The translations under genes and the position numbers were made by a program. A stretch of 64,000 bases of DNA from Jaltomata sinuosa (lineage: Eukaryota; Streptophyta; Magnoliopsida; Solanales; Solanaceae), in NCBI GenBank assembly GCA_003996215.1, contig QJPP01007254.1:310001-374000 (forward strand). Reading direction: 5' to 3'. Below are positions 32,918 to 45,382 of this stretch, one piece after another (position 1 is the stretch's first letter; every line of letters starts with the position of its first letter). The notes under the pieces were generated by a model, which was not told the origin of the DNA, made no database searches, and worked only from the letters and a program-made list of their open reading frames with translations.

Positions 32918-34838
32918 TGTAACACCCCAGAATTTAGACAGGCTTTAAAAACCCAGAACTCAGCAAAACTTAAGAAACTTCTATCTCCAGTAAGGCCTTA
33001 CGGGCGTCGTGGACACAATGACCCATCAAGGGTCCCTGTAGGAAGGGCCCAGAGGCTCAGCCCGTGAGAAGGAGCCAACGCCCCAGTCCCAGCCTCCCTG
33101 GCCCCAACGGGAAAATTGCCATGAACATCGCAAAAGTTACGGGCCGTGGGTCTGCCTGTGGGAATAGTCTAGGGGGCCAGCCCAGTCTTCCCTATCCTGA
33201 CACCTTGGCTGATGGGCCATCACAGGTACGACGCTCATCGAGCGGCCCATCGGTCAGTGACTTTTTTGAAATTTCTAGTTTTAAGTTGGGGATATTCCAG
33301 TATTTTCCCAATTCTTTTAACTCCGATCCTAAGTCATTTTGGGAGAAATTAAAGGGTTTTTATCTATTTCCCTCATTACTCCTAAATTCAATCAACACTT
33401 AACAACATTAGACAAGAATAGAAGCACTTTCTCTCAAGAATAAGGCAGAGGGTTTCCTTCTAGTTCAACCCCAAAATCCAAAGGTTCAACCGTAGAATCT
33501 TCCTCCAGGTATGTGGGATTTCACTAGTGGGTTCCTTTCACTCACTAGGTCCTTAGAACTCAGTCAGTTCTTCAGTTTCTCCATGATTACTCAGACCTAG
33601 GTTTATAAACCCTAGATATTTCCTTGCTATTCAGATGCTATAACTTATATGATGCTTAGTTCATGTTTTTGGAGAATTAGTATAGTTTCATGTATAGAAC
33701 TCAGAAACTCGAACTTGTGTTAACTTCAGTATTTCATGAATTATACTTGCTAGGCAGATCAGTTAGACAATCATGCTTCAGAATTTGAATGCCATAACTT
33801 CCAGTATATGTATGTTACATTCTCAGATTATATCAGTAGTTTGAGCTATCCAGTATTATAATTTCATGTTAGCTTGTATTCAGTTGAGAGTAGACTTAGT
33901 TGCGAGTGGACAAGGGGATGAAGGCTTAACTGTCAGTTTATGGTGAGACCTTTAGTAGCAGTTCCTAAGTCCCAGAACTACGTTACCACCATAGGTTTGA
34001 AAGGGATCAGTTGCCAGATTAGGCTGGTCACCTTTGTCCCTAGAGGACATTAGTTTAGTGGATCCACATCAGATTTGTTCGTATTCTTGGCAAGGTATGA
34101 ACACCCTTCCATCTAGGGTTACAGGTTGGCCCCATAGTTAGCTCAGCTTAGGGTATGTCAGTTAATAGTATCTCCCACAGTCAGACCCATGTTGCATTGA
34201 CCTTATATTCAGTTATTCAGTTCAACATTCTATTTACTCCTGATATTTGTTTAGTTATTTCATCTTAGATTACTTCTCAGTTTATGCTTCAGTATACATA
34301 TTCCCATTCTTAGCCCTTGTATGTTTCAGCTCAACACATATCTTGCATGCTCAATACATTTAAAGTACTGACGCATACTTTTGTGCTACATCATTTTATA
34401 ATGTAGGTTCAGGCGCTCAACATCAAGATCGCGCTTAGATGAACTTCCAGTCTTACTCAGCAGCTTATATGGTGAGTCCTTATAGCTCGAGGACAATAGA
34501 TATGCTTTACTTTTCAGTCCTTACATTTCAGTTTCAGAATTGTTAGAGTTAGCTTGGGGCATGTCCCAACAACTCACATCAGTTAGAGTCTTTTAGACAT
34601 AGACTAGATTCAGCTTGAGTTGTTAGTGTTGTTTTTAGGCTTCAGTATACTCAATTATATATTTTATATACTCAGACACTTTGGGCTTTTCCCCACTTCA
34701 GATATTAAACTATTTTTAGCTTTCGCACAATGCATGTTTTAATTGAAATTGTATTGATATGCCATACCATGGGATAGCTTGGGGTCACTTGTGACACTAA
34801 GCATCATGTTGTGTCTAGGGGGTAATCAAGGCATGACA
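32918..34838 (+). repeat. E4 5' LTR
   Basis: 1,921 bp, colinear with 39866-41851 except for a missing 66-bp segment after 33060. A palindromic region built on GGGCCCATCG / CGATGGGCC and CCAACGGG motifs occupies about 32995-33245. No gene; frames 32840-33402 begin in the E2 protease and run into the LTR by chance. Confidence 0.92.
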
Positions 34839-34842
34839 ATCT

Positions 34843-34860
34843 TGGTATCAGAGCATCGGG
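34843..34860 (+). promoter_or_regulatory. E4 primer-binding site (tRNA-iMet)
   Basis: TGGTATCAGAGCATCGGG four bases after the LTR end TGACA; the 12-base core is exact. Confidence 0.9.
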
Positions 34861-35054
34861 TTTAAGTGTCCTAGGGTTTCTAAAAGCCGCATCAAGTAGA
34901 GCCTTCTTTATGGGTGTAAATTGCGCCACACTTACGGGGGAGGAGCTATGAGACGTCATTAGGAAGAACTCCCTTCTTTATTTTCCAACTCATGCTATAG
35001 AGTATTAACTCAATTTAACCTCTTTCTAACACTTGCTCTTCGCATTTAAGAAAA

Positions 35055-36130
35055 ATGCCTCCCAGAAGAGCTAACGCCAGGAATCAGCTAGCACCAGTAC
35101 CTCCAGCAGACCTATTGAATGAGCAAGTAACGCATGCCAAATTCAATGCTACTTTCCAAGTGCTTGGTATGGCCATGACCGCCCAGGTCAATAAACGGGT
35201 TGCAGCACCAACTCTACCTTAGACTAACACTACTGCAGTAAGAATCCGAGACTTTAGTCGGATAAACCCTCTAGAAATTCATGGGTCTAAGTCATAAGAG
35301 GATCCACAAGAGTTTCTCAATGACATACAAAAGGTAATAGACATTATGGGTGTCATTCCAGTGGAGGGTGCATATTTGGCTGCCTATCAGTTGAAGGGAG
35401 TGGCTTACACTTGGTACCAGCAGTGGAAAGAATCTCGTGGTACTAATGCTGGCCCAGTGAGTTGGAACCTTTTCAAGACTACTTTTCTGAACCGGTTTTT
35501 CCCACTTGAGCTCAGGGAAGCCAAGGTCCGAGAATTTATTAACTTGAAGCAGAATGACATGAATATGAAGGATTATGCTCTCAAGTTCACATAACTATCC
35601 AAGTATGCTCCAGCGATAGTAGCCAACTCTAGAGCTCGTATGAGCAAGTTCGTGTCTGGTGTGTCTGATGATGTGGTCAAGAAATGTAAGACTGCCATGC
35701 TCATTAAGGAAATGGACATCTCGAGGTTGGTTACTCATGCTCAATAGATTGAGGAGGAGAAAATCAAAGAAAGGGGAGGAGACAGTAAGAGAGCTAGGAC
35801 ATGTGACTTTAGCTACTCTCAGCAGAGGTCAGAGGGCGGTAACTGCTCTCAGTTCCATCAGAGGACTTCAGCTCCAGCTCCATCTTCTGTTAGTGCCCCA
35901 ATGCTAGAGTTCGAAAAGGATCAACGGGATAGAGCGTCTGACTCTAAGTCCCAAGGTACAGTTACTAGTGGGCACACTCATCCACTGTGTAAGAAGTGTG
36001 GTAGGAACCACCAGGGTGAGTGCATGAAAGGTAGTGGAAATTGCTTTGGGTGTGGTAAGCCAGGCCATATGATGAGGGATTGTCCATCAGCTTCTCAAAA
36101 GGGCAAGGATGTTCTCCCACAGAATAAGAC
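35055..36130 (+). pseudogene. E4 gag
   Basis: ATG at 35055 (M-P-P-R-R-A-N-A-R) is the usual start of this gag family. In one frame follow the gag domain (E-F-L-N-D-I-Q-K-V, Y-L-A-A-Y-Q-L-K-G-V-A, W-N-L-F-K-T-T-F, F-P-L-E-L-R-E-A-K, D-M-N-M-K-D-Y) and two intact zinc knuckles at 35988-36086: C-K-K-C-G-x-N-H-x3-C and C-F-G-C-G-K-P-G-H-M-M-R-D-C. Stops at 35220, 35296, 35592 and 35745 interrupt the frame. These are the only complete CCHC fingers in the window. Gag would bind and package the element RNA. Confidence 0.9.
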
Positions 36131-37680
36131 TTGTTCTACAGCAGCGCCATCAGGTCGCCCCACTCAGCAGGGTGCCTCATCAAGTAGGGGTGATGGTCAA
36201 CACCAGAACAGGTTCTATGATCTTCAGGATCGACATGATCAAGATAACTCTCCTGATATGGTCACGGGTACGTTACGAGTCTTTAATACTAATGTCTATG
36301 CGTTGTTAGATCCAGGGGCTATGCTTTCTTTTGTAACTCCATATATAGCAGTAAATTTCAATGTTAGTCCAGAAATTCTCCCAGAACCCTTCCCGTTTGG
36401 TGACCCAGTTATAGCAAGACGGGTGTACAAAAAATGCCCTGTCACAGTCTCCTAGAAAGTCACCTCAACCGATCTTGTAGAGTTAGAAATAGTAGATTTT
36501 GATATCATTCTAGGCATGGATTGGTTACATTCCTGTTATGCCTCAGTCGATTGTAGAACTAGGATTGTTTGGTTTCAGTTTCCAAATGAGTCAGTCTTAG
36601 AATGGAAGGGTAATAACTCAGTAGCTGTAGGTCATTTCATCTCCTACCTTAAGGCCAGAAAAATGATTTCCAAAGGGTATATCTATCATCTTGTTTGGGT
36701 TAAGGATTCAAACTCCAAAACCCCAACTCTTCAGTCAGTTCCAGTAGTGAGTGAGTTTCCAGAAGATCTTCCCAGAGTTTTTCCCGAGAGGGAAATCAAC
36801 TTCGGAATAGATCTCCTTCAAGATACCCAGCCTATTTCGATTCCTCCTTACAAAATGGCTCCAGCTGAGCTTAAGGAATCGAAATAATAGATGAAAGACC
36901 TTAGATAAGGGCTTCATCAGACCCAACATCTCTACATGGAGTGCTCTAGTGTTGTTTGTGCATAAGAAGGACGGTTCTCTTAGGATGTGCATTGACTACG
37001 GTCAGTTGAATAAGGTCACAATAAAGAATAAATATCCCATTCCCAGGATTGATGACTTGTTTGACCAGCTTCAGGGTGCTAGTTGCTTTTCTAAGATAAA
37101 CCTCAGATCCAGCTATCATCAGCTTAGAGTCAAAGATAGTGACATCTCGAAGACAGCGTTCAGGACTCGGTATGGTCACTACGAATTTGTTGTTATGTAT
37201 GTTAGACTAACCAATGCTCTTGCAGCTTTCATGGACTTAATGAACAGGGTGTTCAAACAGTATTTGGACTTGTTCATCATTGTCTTCATTGATGATATCC
37301 TTATTTATTCTCGGAATAAGGAGGAGCATGCGACTCATATGAGGGTTGTTATACAAACTCTTAGGGATCGCCAGTTATTCGCTAAGTTCAGGAAATGTGA
37401 ATTCTGGTTGCAGTCTATTGCTTTCCTTGGTCATGTGGTATCTAGCGAAGGGATCCGAGTGGATTCTCAAAAAATTGAGGCAATAAAGCATTGGCCCAGA
37501 CCCACCTCTTTGACTGATATAAGAAGTTTATTGGGTTTGGCCAGTTACTACAGAAGGTTTGTTGAAGGATTTTCATCCATAGCGTCCCCATTGACCATGT
37601 TGACTCAGAAAAAGGTCAAATCCAGTGGTCAAACGAGTATGAGAAAATCTTCTTAGAACTGAAGACCAGGTTCACTACAG
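36131..37680 (+). pseudogene. E4 protease and reverse transcriptase
   Basis: The protease continues the gag frame: L-L-D-P-G-A-M-L-S-F-V-T (36303-36340; active-site D-P-G-A kept), then I-I-L-G-M-D-W-L near 36510. A TAG at 36453-36455 lies between. RT: V-F-P-E-R-E-I-N-F near 36780, stops and a frameshift around 36885-36945, then C-I-D-Y-G-Q-L-N-K (37000), F-S-K-I-N-L-R-S-S-Y-H-Q-L and the catalytic F-I-D-D at 37285-37296. The piece 36949-37656 is open for 235 residues and ends by a frameshift near 37620 in the thumb. Confidence 0.9.
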
Positions 37681-38260
37681 CTCCTGTCTTGACTCTACCA
37701 GACGGTTCAGATGGTTATGTGGTTTATTGCGATACATCCAGGGTCAACTTAGGTTGTGTTTTGACGCAGTAGGGTAACATAATAGCTTATGTTTCCAGAC
37801 AACTTAAGGTCCACGAGAAGAACTACTCGACTCATGACCTTGAGCTTGCAGCAGTTGTGTTTGCCCTAAATATTTGGAGACACTAATTGTATGGTGTTCA
37901 TGTTGATGTGTTCACAGATCATAAGAGCCTCCAGATTGTGTTCACCCAGAAAGAGTTGAATCTTTGTCAGAGGAGATGGCTTGAGTTCCTCAAAGATTAT
38001 GATATGAATGTGCTCTACTATCCGAGTAAGGTCAATATAGTGGCTGATGCCTCAATAAACTTTCTATGGGTAGCGTGTCACATGTTGAGGAAAAGAAGAA
38101 AGAATTAGCCAGAGATGTTCACCGGTTTGCTCGCTTAGGAGTTTGCCTTATGGACACGTCTGATGGTGGTGTGATAGTCCAAAATGGATCAAAATCTTCA
38201 TTGGTAGTGGAGGTTAAAGAGAAACAGGATAGTGACCCTATATTTCTTTAGCTAAAGGGT
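37681..38260 (+). pseudogene. E4 RNase H
   Basis: Y-C-D-T-S-R-V-N-L-G near 37728, A-Y-V-S-R-Q-L-K-V-H, D-L-E-L-A-A-V-V-F near 37850, F-T-D-H-K-S-L near 37913 and I-V-A-D-A-S near 38040: all catalytic acids are present. Stops at 37770 (Gln position) and 37885 (Tyr position) and a frameshift near 38055 break it. After the frameshift the linker to integrase continues at 38066-38251. Confidence 0.88.
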
Positions 38261-39700
38261 GCAGTTCATCAACAGAGAGTTGAGGTTTTCTCCCAAGAGG
38301 GAGATGGTGTGCTTCATTATTAGGGTCGCTTATGTGTTCCTAAGATAGGTGAGTTGAGGCAGCAGATCCTTACAGAAGCCCATAGTTTCAGATATTCCAT
38401 TCATCTGGGTGCCACTAAGATGTACCATGATCTACATGAAGTCTATTGGTGGAATGACATGAAGAAGGACATCACAGATTTTGTGGCTAAGTGTCCCAAC
38501 TGTCAACAGGTTAAAGTAGAAAATCATAAACCAAGAGGTGTGACTCAGGATATTAACATTCCTACTTAGAAGTGGGAAGTGGTCAACATTGATTTCATTA
38601 TGGGATTACCTCGTACTCACAGATAGCATGAATCTATTTGGATGATAGTGGACAGAGTCACTAAGTCAGCTCACTTCTTGGCAGTCAAGACTACATATTC
38701 AGCGGAGGATTATGCCAGACTCTACATCAGTGAGATAGTTAGGTTGCATGGGGTTCCCTTGTCTATCATATCAGATATAGGTTCTCAGTTTACGTCTCAT
38801 TTCTGGAAGTCTTTTCAGAAAGGTCTTGGTACTCAGGTGAAACTCAGTACAATATTTCATCTACAGATGGATGGTCAGGCAGAGCGTACCATTCATACCT
38901 TAGAAGACATATTGAGAGCTTGTGTGATTGATTTCAAAGGTAGTTGGGATGATCACCTGCCTCTTATAGAGTTCACCTATAATAACAACTTCCACTCCAG
39001 TATTCAGATGACCCCATATAAGGCACTTTATGGGCGTAGATGCAGGTCACCAGTTGGTTGGTTTGAAGTAGGTGAAGCAACCTTGATTGGGCCAGATTCG
39101 GTTCATGAGGCTATGGAGAAAGTTTAGCTCATTAGGGATAGACTAAGGATAGATCAGAGTCGTCAGAAGTCCTATGCATATGTAAGGAGAAGGGACTTAG
39201 ACTTTGAAATTGATGATTGGGTTTTCCTGAAAGTGTCACCCATGAAGGTGTTGATGAGATTTGGCAAGAAAGGGAAGCTCAGTCCCAGGTATGTAGGTCC
39301 GTAATTAATCCTGAAGAGGGTTGGCAATGTGGCTTATGAGTTAGAGTTGCTGACAGAACTAGCAGCGGTTGATCTAGTCTTCCACATTTCCTTGTTGAAA
39401 AAGTGTGTGGGTGATCCGACATCGATAGTACCTTTAGAGAGTATGGCTGTGAAGGATAGCCTCACCTATGAGGAGGTCCCAGTTGAGATTCTTGACCATC
39501 AGGTTTGTAGGTTGAGAAATAAAGAGGTCACTTCAGTAAAGGTTTTATGGAGGAATAAGTCAATAGAGAGAGCTACTTGGGAAGCAGAAGCAGCCATGAT
39601 AGCCAAGTACCCTCACCTTTTCCTTCCGATTCAACTTGAGGTAATAGTTTCTCTCCAGTCTCTCAGTTTCCTCTTATGCATGTCAGTCTCATAATCATGT
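38261..39700 (+). pseudogene. E4 integrase and chromodomain-type tail
   Basis: Zinc-binding region intact (H-S-F-R-Y-S-I-H and C-P-N-C-Q-Q-V, 38354-38569). The core starts N-I-D-F-I-M-G-L-P near 38588, contains I-S-D-I-G-S-Q-F (second Asp kept, neighbouring Arg changed to Ile) and M-D-G-Q-A-E-R-T (catalytic Glu kept). The open frame 38642-39127 covers most of it. After a TAG at 39125 the C-terminal segment reads M-R-F-G-K-K-G-K-L-S-P-R-Y-V-G-P, then V-F-H-I-S-L-L-K-K-C, and a chromodomain-like R-A-T-W-E at about 39575. The open frame 39329-39694 ends in the polypurine side. Confidence 0.9.
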
Positions 39701-39848
39701 TTTCCCAGCTATTCCAGTATTTTTAGCATGCTTTCATGTACTTAGAACTAGACTCAGTCAGATGTCAGCTTCTAGTATTCAGCTGGTAGGGATTGCAGAT
39801 CTTTCCCTCCAAACTCAACTTAGTTAGTATTCATTCGAGGTCGAATGA

Positions 39849-39865
39849 TCCCAAGGGATAGATAT
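39849..39865 (+). promoter_or_regulatory. E4 polypurine tract
   Basis: CCCAAGGGATAGATAT just before the LTR start TGTAACACCCC at 39866; a decayed form of an AAGGGGGAGATA-like tract. Confidence 0.55.
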
Positions 39866-41851
39866 TGTAACACCCCAAAATTTAGACCAGCTTTAAAAAC
39901 ACAGAACTCTGCAAAACTTAAGAAACTTCTATCTCCAGTCAAGCCCCACGAGTATCGTGGACACAACGGCCAGTCAAGGGTCCCCGTAGGAAGGGACCAG
40001 AGGTTCAGTCCAAGCCAGCTCTAGCTAAATAGGGGATCTGACGGGCATCAGAGGTTCGACGGGCCATCGGGTAGCCCGTGAGAAGGAGCCAACGCCCTAG
40101 TCCCAGCCTCCCTTTTGCCAACGGGCAAATCACCACGGATGTTGCTGAAGCAATGGGACGTGGGTCTGCCAATGGGAATGGTCCAGGGGGCCAGCCTAGT
40201 CTGCCGCATCCCGACACCTTGGCCGATGGGCTGTCGCAGGTCCGACGCCCATCGAGCGGCCCATCCGGTGGTGACTTTTCCAAAATTTCCAATTTTAAGT
40301 TAGGGACATTTCGGTCTTTTCCCAATTCTTTTAACTCCGATACTAATTCATTTTGGGAGTAATTAAAGGGTATTTATCTATTTCCCTCATTAATCCTAAA
40401 TTCAATCGACACTTAGAAACATCAGACAAGAACAAAAGTGCTTTCTCTCAAGAACAAGGCAGAGGGTTTCCTCCTAGTTCAACCCCAAAATCCAAAGGTT
40501 CAACTGTAGAATTTTCCTCCAGGTATGTGGGATTTCACTAGTGGGTTCCTTTTACTCACTAGGTCCCTATAACTCAGTCAATTCTTCAGTTTCTCCATGA
40601 TTACTCAGACCAAGGTTTATAAACCCTAGAGATTTCCTTGCTATACAGATTCTATAACTTATATGATGCTTAGTTCATGTTCTTGGATAATTAGTATAGT
40701 TTCATGTATAGAACTTAGAAACCCTAGCTTGTGTAACTTTAGTACTTCATGAATTATATTTGCTAGGTAGATTAGTCAGACAATCATGCTTCAGAATTTG
40801 AATGCCATAACTTCCAGTATATGTATGTTGCATTCTTAGATATATCAGTATTTTGAGCTATCTAGTATTACAGTTGCATGTTAGCTTGTATTCAGTTGGG
40901 AGTAGACTTAGTAGCGAGCGGACGAGGGGATGAAGGATCAGCTGTCAGTTTAGGCTAAGACCTTTAGTAGTAGTCCCCAAGTCCCAGAACTACGGTGCCA
41001 CCATAGGTATGAAAGGGGTTAGCTTCCAGATTAGGATGGTCACCTTTGTCCCTAGAGGACATCAGTTTAGTGGATCTACGTCATATTTGTTCGTACCCTT
41101 GGCAAGGTATAAACACCCTTCCATCTAGGGTTACAGGTTGGCCCCATAGTTAGCTCAGCTTGGGGTATATCGGTTAATAGTATCTCTCACAGTCAGACTC
41201 ATGTTGCATTGACCTTATATTCAGTTATTCAGTTCAACATGCTATATACTCAAGATATTTATTTGGTCAATTCATCTCAGCTTACTTCTCAGTTTATGCT
41301 TTAGTATACATATTACCATGCTTAGCCCTTATATTGTTCAGCTCAAAACATATCTCACATGCTCAGTGCATTTAAAGTACTGACGCATACTTTTGTGCTA
41401 CATCATTTTATGATATAGGTTCAGGTGCTCAAAATCTAGTTCCGGCTTAGATCGACTTACAGTCCTACTCAGTAGCTTCAGTGGTGAGTCCTCATAGCTC
41501 GAGGATGATAGACATGCTTTACTTTTCAGCCTTTACATTTCAGTTTTAGACTTATTAGAGTTAGCTGGGGGCATGTCCCAGCAACTCACATCAGTTAGAG
41601 GCTTTCAGACATAGACTAGATTCAGTTTGAGTTGTTAGTTTTGTTTTCAGGCTTCATTATACTCAATTATATATTTTATATACTCAGACACTTTGGGCTT
41701 TTCCCCACTTCAATATTAAATTGTTTTTAGCTTCTGCACAGTGCATGTTTTAATTGAAATTGTATAGATATGCCATGCCATGGGTTAGTTTGGGGTCACT
41801 TGTGACACTAAGCACCGTGTTTCATCTAGGGGGTAACCTCAGGGCGTGACA
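39866..41851 (+). repeat. E4 3' LTR
   Basis: 1,986 bp; the full-length form of the LTR, keeping the 66 bp (40009-40074) lost from the 5' copy. Palindromic GGGCCATCGGG / CGATGGGC region at about 39945-40265. The overlapping + and - frames at 40005-40362 are products of this GC-rich region, not genes. Confidence 0.92.
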
Positions 41852-41856
41852 TTGCT
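41852..41856. repeat. Target-site duplication of E4 (TTGCT), right copy
   Basis: Identical to 32913-32917. Confidence 0.9.
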
Positions 41857-43215
41857 GGTATGATTTACATGAGATCTGAGTTATTGCCACATTTAGTTAA
41901 GGTGTCTACACTGACTGGCGACCCTATTATAGCTAGTTGTGTCTATCAAGGTTATACGGTGTTAATTAGTAACCGTCCCACATCTGCTGATTTAGTTGAA
42001 TTGACTATGCTAGACTTCGATGTCATTATGGGTATGGATTGGTTGTAGCTTGTTATACTAATATTGATTGTCATACGAAGCTGGTGAGATTTCATTTTCC
42101 AAGTGAGCCAGTCTTGGAATAGAAAGGTAATGCAGCCATGCCCAGGGGTAAGTTTATTTTATACCTTAGGGCTCGAAAGTTGATTGCTAAAGGTTGTATA
42201 TACCATTTAATTTATGTCAAGGATACGTATAATGAGTCACAAACTCTTCATTCAGTTCCTATTTTGAATGAATTTCCGATGGTTTTCCATGATGAGCTTC
42301 CAAGAATTCCCCCAAAAAGGAAAATTGACTTTGTTATAGACTTGCTTCCTCATACACAGTCTACATTCCCCCTACAAAATGGCTCCTATGGAGCTAAGGG
42401 AATTGAAGGAACAACTAAAGGACTTGCTCGATAAAGGCTTTATTAGGCCAAGTACATCCCCGTGGGGTGCTCCGGTGCTATTTGTTTGAAATAAAGATGG
42501 CTCATTACGGATGTGTATTGATTACAGGCAGCTAAATAAAGTCACGATCAAGAATAAATATTCTCTTCCACAGATTGATGACTTGTTCAACCAGCTACAG
42601 GGTTCCAAATGCTTTTCCAAGATCAACTTGAGATCCAGTTACCATCAGCTGTGAATTAGGGATGTTGATATCCCGAAGATAGATTTTAGGATGAGGTATG
42701 AAAATTTTGAATTCCTTGTCATATCTTTCGGGCTTACTAATGCCCCAACAACCTTTATGGATCTTATGAACCTGGTCTTCAAACCATTCTTGGATGTATT
42801 TGTGATTGTGTTTATTGATGACATCCTTATATATTCTCGGTTAGAAGCCGAGCATGCATACCACTTGCGAGCTATATTACAGACTCTCCAGGACTACATG
42901 TTATATGCTAAATTCTCTAAATGTGAATTTTTGCTAACTTCTGTGGCTTTTCTTGGTCGTGTTATCACTGGCGACGGTATCAGGATTAATGGCCAAAAGA
43001 TTGAACCAGTGATGAACTGACCAATGCCCTTGAATCCGACAGAGGTCCATAGCTTTTTAGGCTTGGTAGGATTTTACTGGAGGTTTGTGGAGGGTTTATC
43101 CTCTATCACCGCACCAGTAACAAAGCTGACACATAAGGTAGCTAAGTTTCAGTGGACTGTGGCATACGAGTAGAGTTTCCAGGAGCTAAAGTAATGGCTT
43201 ATCACAGCTCCTGTC
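41857..43215 (+). pseudogene. E2 protease (second part) and reverse transcriptase
   Basis: The protease resumes in phase at 41857 (V-S-T-L-T-G-D-P-I-I-A, then V-I-M-G-M-D-W-L near 42035) and is cut by a TAG at 42046-42048. RT begins near 42250 (E-L-P-R-I-P-P-K-R), continues in a shifted frame from about 42375 through C-I-D-Y-R-Q-L-N-K (42512) and F-S-K-I-N-L-R-S-S-Y-H-Q-L, and keeps the catalytic F-I-D-D at 42811-42822. Stops at about 42487, 42652, 43018, 43171 and 43192. Sequence motifs closely track those of E4 RT. Confidence 0.88.
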
Positions 43216-43950
43216 TTGACTCTTCCGGATGGCACTGAGGATTATGTTGTATATTGTGATGCCTCAAGAATTGACCTAGGTTGTGTTCTTATGCAGCATG
43301 TAAAGGTTATCTCATATGCCTACAGACAACTGTGGATACATGAACAAAACTATCCTACTCATGATCTTGAGTTGGCTGCAGTTGACTTTGTTCATACGGG
43401 GTTCATATTAATGATTTCACCAACCACCAGAGCCTTCAATATTTATTTAAGCAGAGGGAGTTGAACCTACGACAAAGGAGATGGCTAGAATTGCTAAAGG
43501 ACTATGATGTTGACATTTTATATCATCCCGAAAAAGCTAATGTTGTTGCTGATGCGCTTAGCCAGAAGTCCATAGGCAGTCTAAGACACTTTGTAGCTAA
43601 CAAGGTCGAAATGACCAAAGATCTATGCCAGCTAGCTAGTTTACAGGTGCAGTTATTAGATGCAGAGGGTGGAGGCATTGTCATTCAAAATATGCCAGAA
43701 TCTTCCTTTGTCATTGAAGTGAAAGAGAGACAACATGAGGATTCTAAGATAATGAAACTTAGGGAAGGGATTCCACAACAGCAACAACCTTTATTTGAGC
43801 TGACTGGAGATGGAGTCCTTAGATACCAGGTCCACTTGTATGTACTGATAGTAGGAGAGCTCTGTGCAAAGACTCTTTTGGAGGCCTATTATTCTAGATA
43901 TGCATCTCACCCTGGAGCGACGAAGATGTACTGGGACCTTCAATAGATCT
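43216..43950 (+). pseudogene. E2 RNase H and integrase zinc-binding region
   Basis: Y-C-D-A-S-R-I-D-L-G (43252), D-L-E-L-A-A-V (43363) and N-V-V-A-D-A-L-S-Q (about 43540) are kept. Just after D-L-E-L-A-A-V-D-F the sequence jumps to the H-T-G-F region: compared with E4, some 30 bases coding the usual A-L-x-I-W-R-H-Y-L-Y are missing and the frame shifts, so the domain is split at about 43393. The open frame 43461-43946 carries the linker and the start of the integrase zinc-binding region (S-R-Y-A-S-H-P-G-A-T-K-M-Y). Confidence 0.85.
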
Positions 43951-45140
43951 ATTAGTGGAATGGCATGAAAAGGGATATCACCGAGATGGTACCCCAATGT
44001 CCCAACTGCTAGCAAGTTCAATTAGAACATCACAGGCCTGGAGGCCTAACTCAGTATATCAAGCTTCCATTATGGAAATGGGACATGATAAATGTGGACT
44101 TCATCACGGGTTTGCCTCGCACACCATAGAGGTATGATTCTATTTGGGTAATTATTTATAGGCTGACAAAATCTGCTCATTTCCTTGCCAGTTAGGATGA
44201 CATATTCATCCGAGGATTATGTCAGGCTTTACATTCAGGAGATTATGCGCCTTCATGGAGTCCTATTATCTATTATCTCTGACCGAGGGGCTTAGTTTAC
44301 GACACACTTCTGGAGATCCTTTCAGAAGGGTCTAGGCACTCAGGTAAAACTTAGCACCACTTTTCATCCACAGACTGACGGACTGGCTGAGCATACTATT
44401 TAAACTCTCGAGGATATGCTACGTGCCTGCGTGTTGGATTTTAAAAGAAGCTGGGATGATCATCTACCTCTTATTGAGTTTGCTTATAATAACAACTTTC
44501 AAGCTAGTATTAAGAGGGCTTCTTATGAAGCACTATGCAGACGGAAGTGCAGGTCACCAATTGGTTGGTTTGAGGTCAAAGAGGCAGAGTTGTTAGGTAC
44601 CAATCTAGTCTAGCAGGCGATAGAGAAGGTAAAGCTTATTAGAGATCGGTTACAGAAAGCACAAAGTCAACAAAAGTCTTATTCAGATGTTCGACGGTGA
44701 GACTTAGAGTTAGATGTAGAAGATTGGGTTTTCCTGAAAGTATCACCTATGAAGGGCGTCATGCGATTTGGCAAAAAAGGGAAACTTAGTCCCAGGTATG
44801 TCGGGCCATATAAGATTATTCGGAGAACCGACAGGGTAGTGTACGAGCTTGATTTGCCTTTGGAATTAGAAGTCGTCCATCTTGTGTTTCATGTATCTAT
44901 GTTGTGAAAGTGCATTGTAGATCCTTCGCGTATTCGACCTGTCGAGGATATTTGCATTGCTGAGGACTTGTCTTATGCTGAGGTACCAGTGGCTATTTTA
45001 GACTGATAGGTAAGAAAACTTTGGACTAAAGAAGTGGCTTCCGTGAAAGTGTTATAGCGGAATAACAACATTGAGGAAATGACTTGGGAAGCTGAGGAGG
45101 AAATGAGAAAGAAGTACCCCCAACTATTTATGACTTAAGG
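43951..45140 (+). pseudogene. E2 integrase and chromodomain-type tail
   Basis: The core is in several frames: V-D-F-I-T-G-L-P near 44095, S-D-R-G near 44280, Q-T-D-G-L-A-E near 44372 (first Asp, second Asp and Glu recognisable), A-Y-N-N-N-F-Q-A-S near 44485 and C-R-S-P-I-G-W-F-E. From 44620 the C-terminal part reads L-K-V-S-P-M-K-G-V-M-R-F-G-K-K-G-K and R-Y-V-G-P-Y, then L-V-F-H-V-S-M-L, and a chromodomain-like E-M-T-W-E-A-E near 45080. Stops are frequent (44401, 44611, 44698, 44905, 45004, 45055). Confidence 0.85.
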
Positions 45141-45382
45141 TGAGTCGCATTTCAATAATTGACAATTATTCCTTTGCAATAACATATTTATATTTTAATT
45201 AACTTGAAAGGGCAATTTATATGTCTTATCGCGAGATAGCTATACGAAACCTTGTAGTTGAAATTTTCAGAATTGGATTTAAGATTTGCCAATGTAACAA
45301 ATATAGCCTCGCAAATGACATATTAGCGGAAAAGAAATGCAACCATGGAACATTTTTGATCCATTCATGGACGAATGTTCTT

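Larger units (their letters stand above)
32918..41851 (+). mobile_element. E4: Ty3/gypsy chromovirus inserted in E2 protease
   Basis: 8,934 bp: LTRs 32918-34838 and 39866-41851, both TGTAACACCCC...TGACA; perfect TSD TTGCT; PBS 34843; gag, PR, RT, RH, IN and chromodomain-type tail on the + strand; PPT at about 39849-39865. It is younger than E2. The integrase triad and RT Asp pair are intact, but there are about ten stops and at least two frameshifts. Confidence 0.93.

Noticed and set aside
40005..40362. Overlapping + and - strand ORFs of about 100 residues in the E4 LTR
   Set aside because: GC-rich palindromic LTR region; open on both strands because stop codons are rare there; broken in the 5' LTR by the 66-bp difference.
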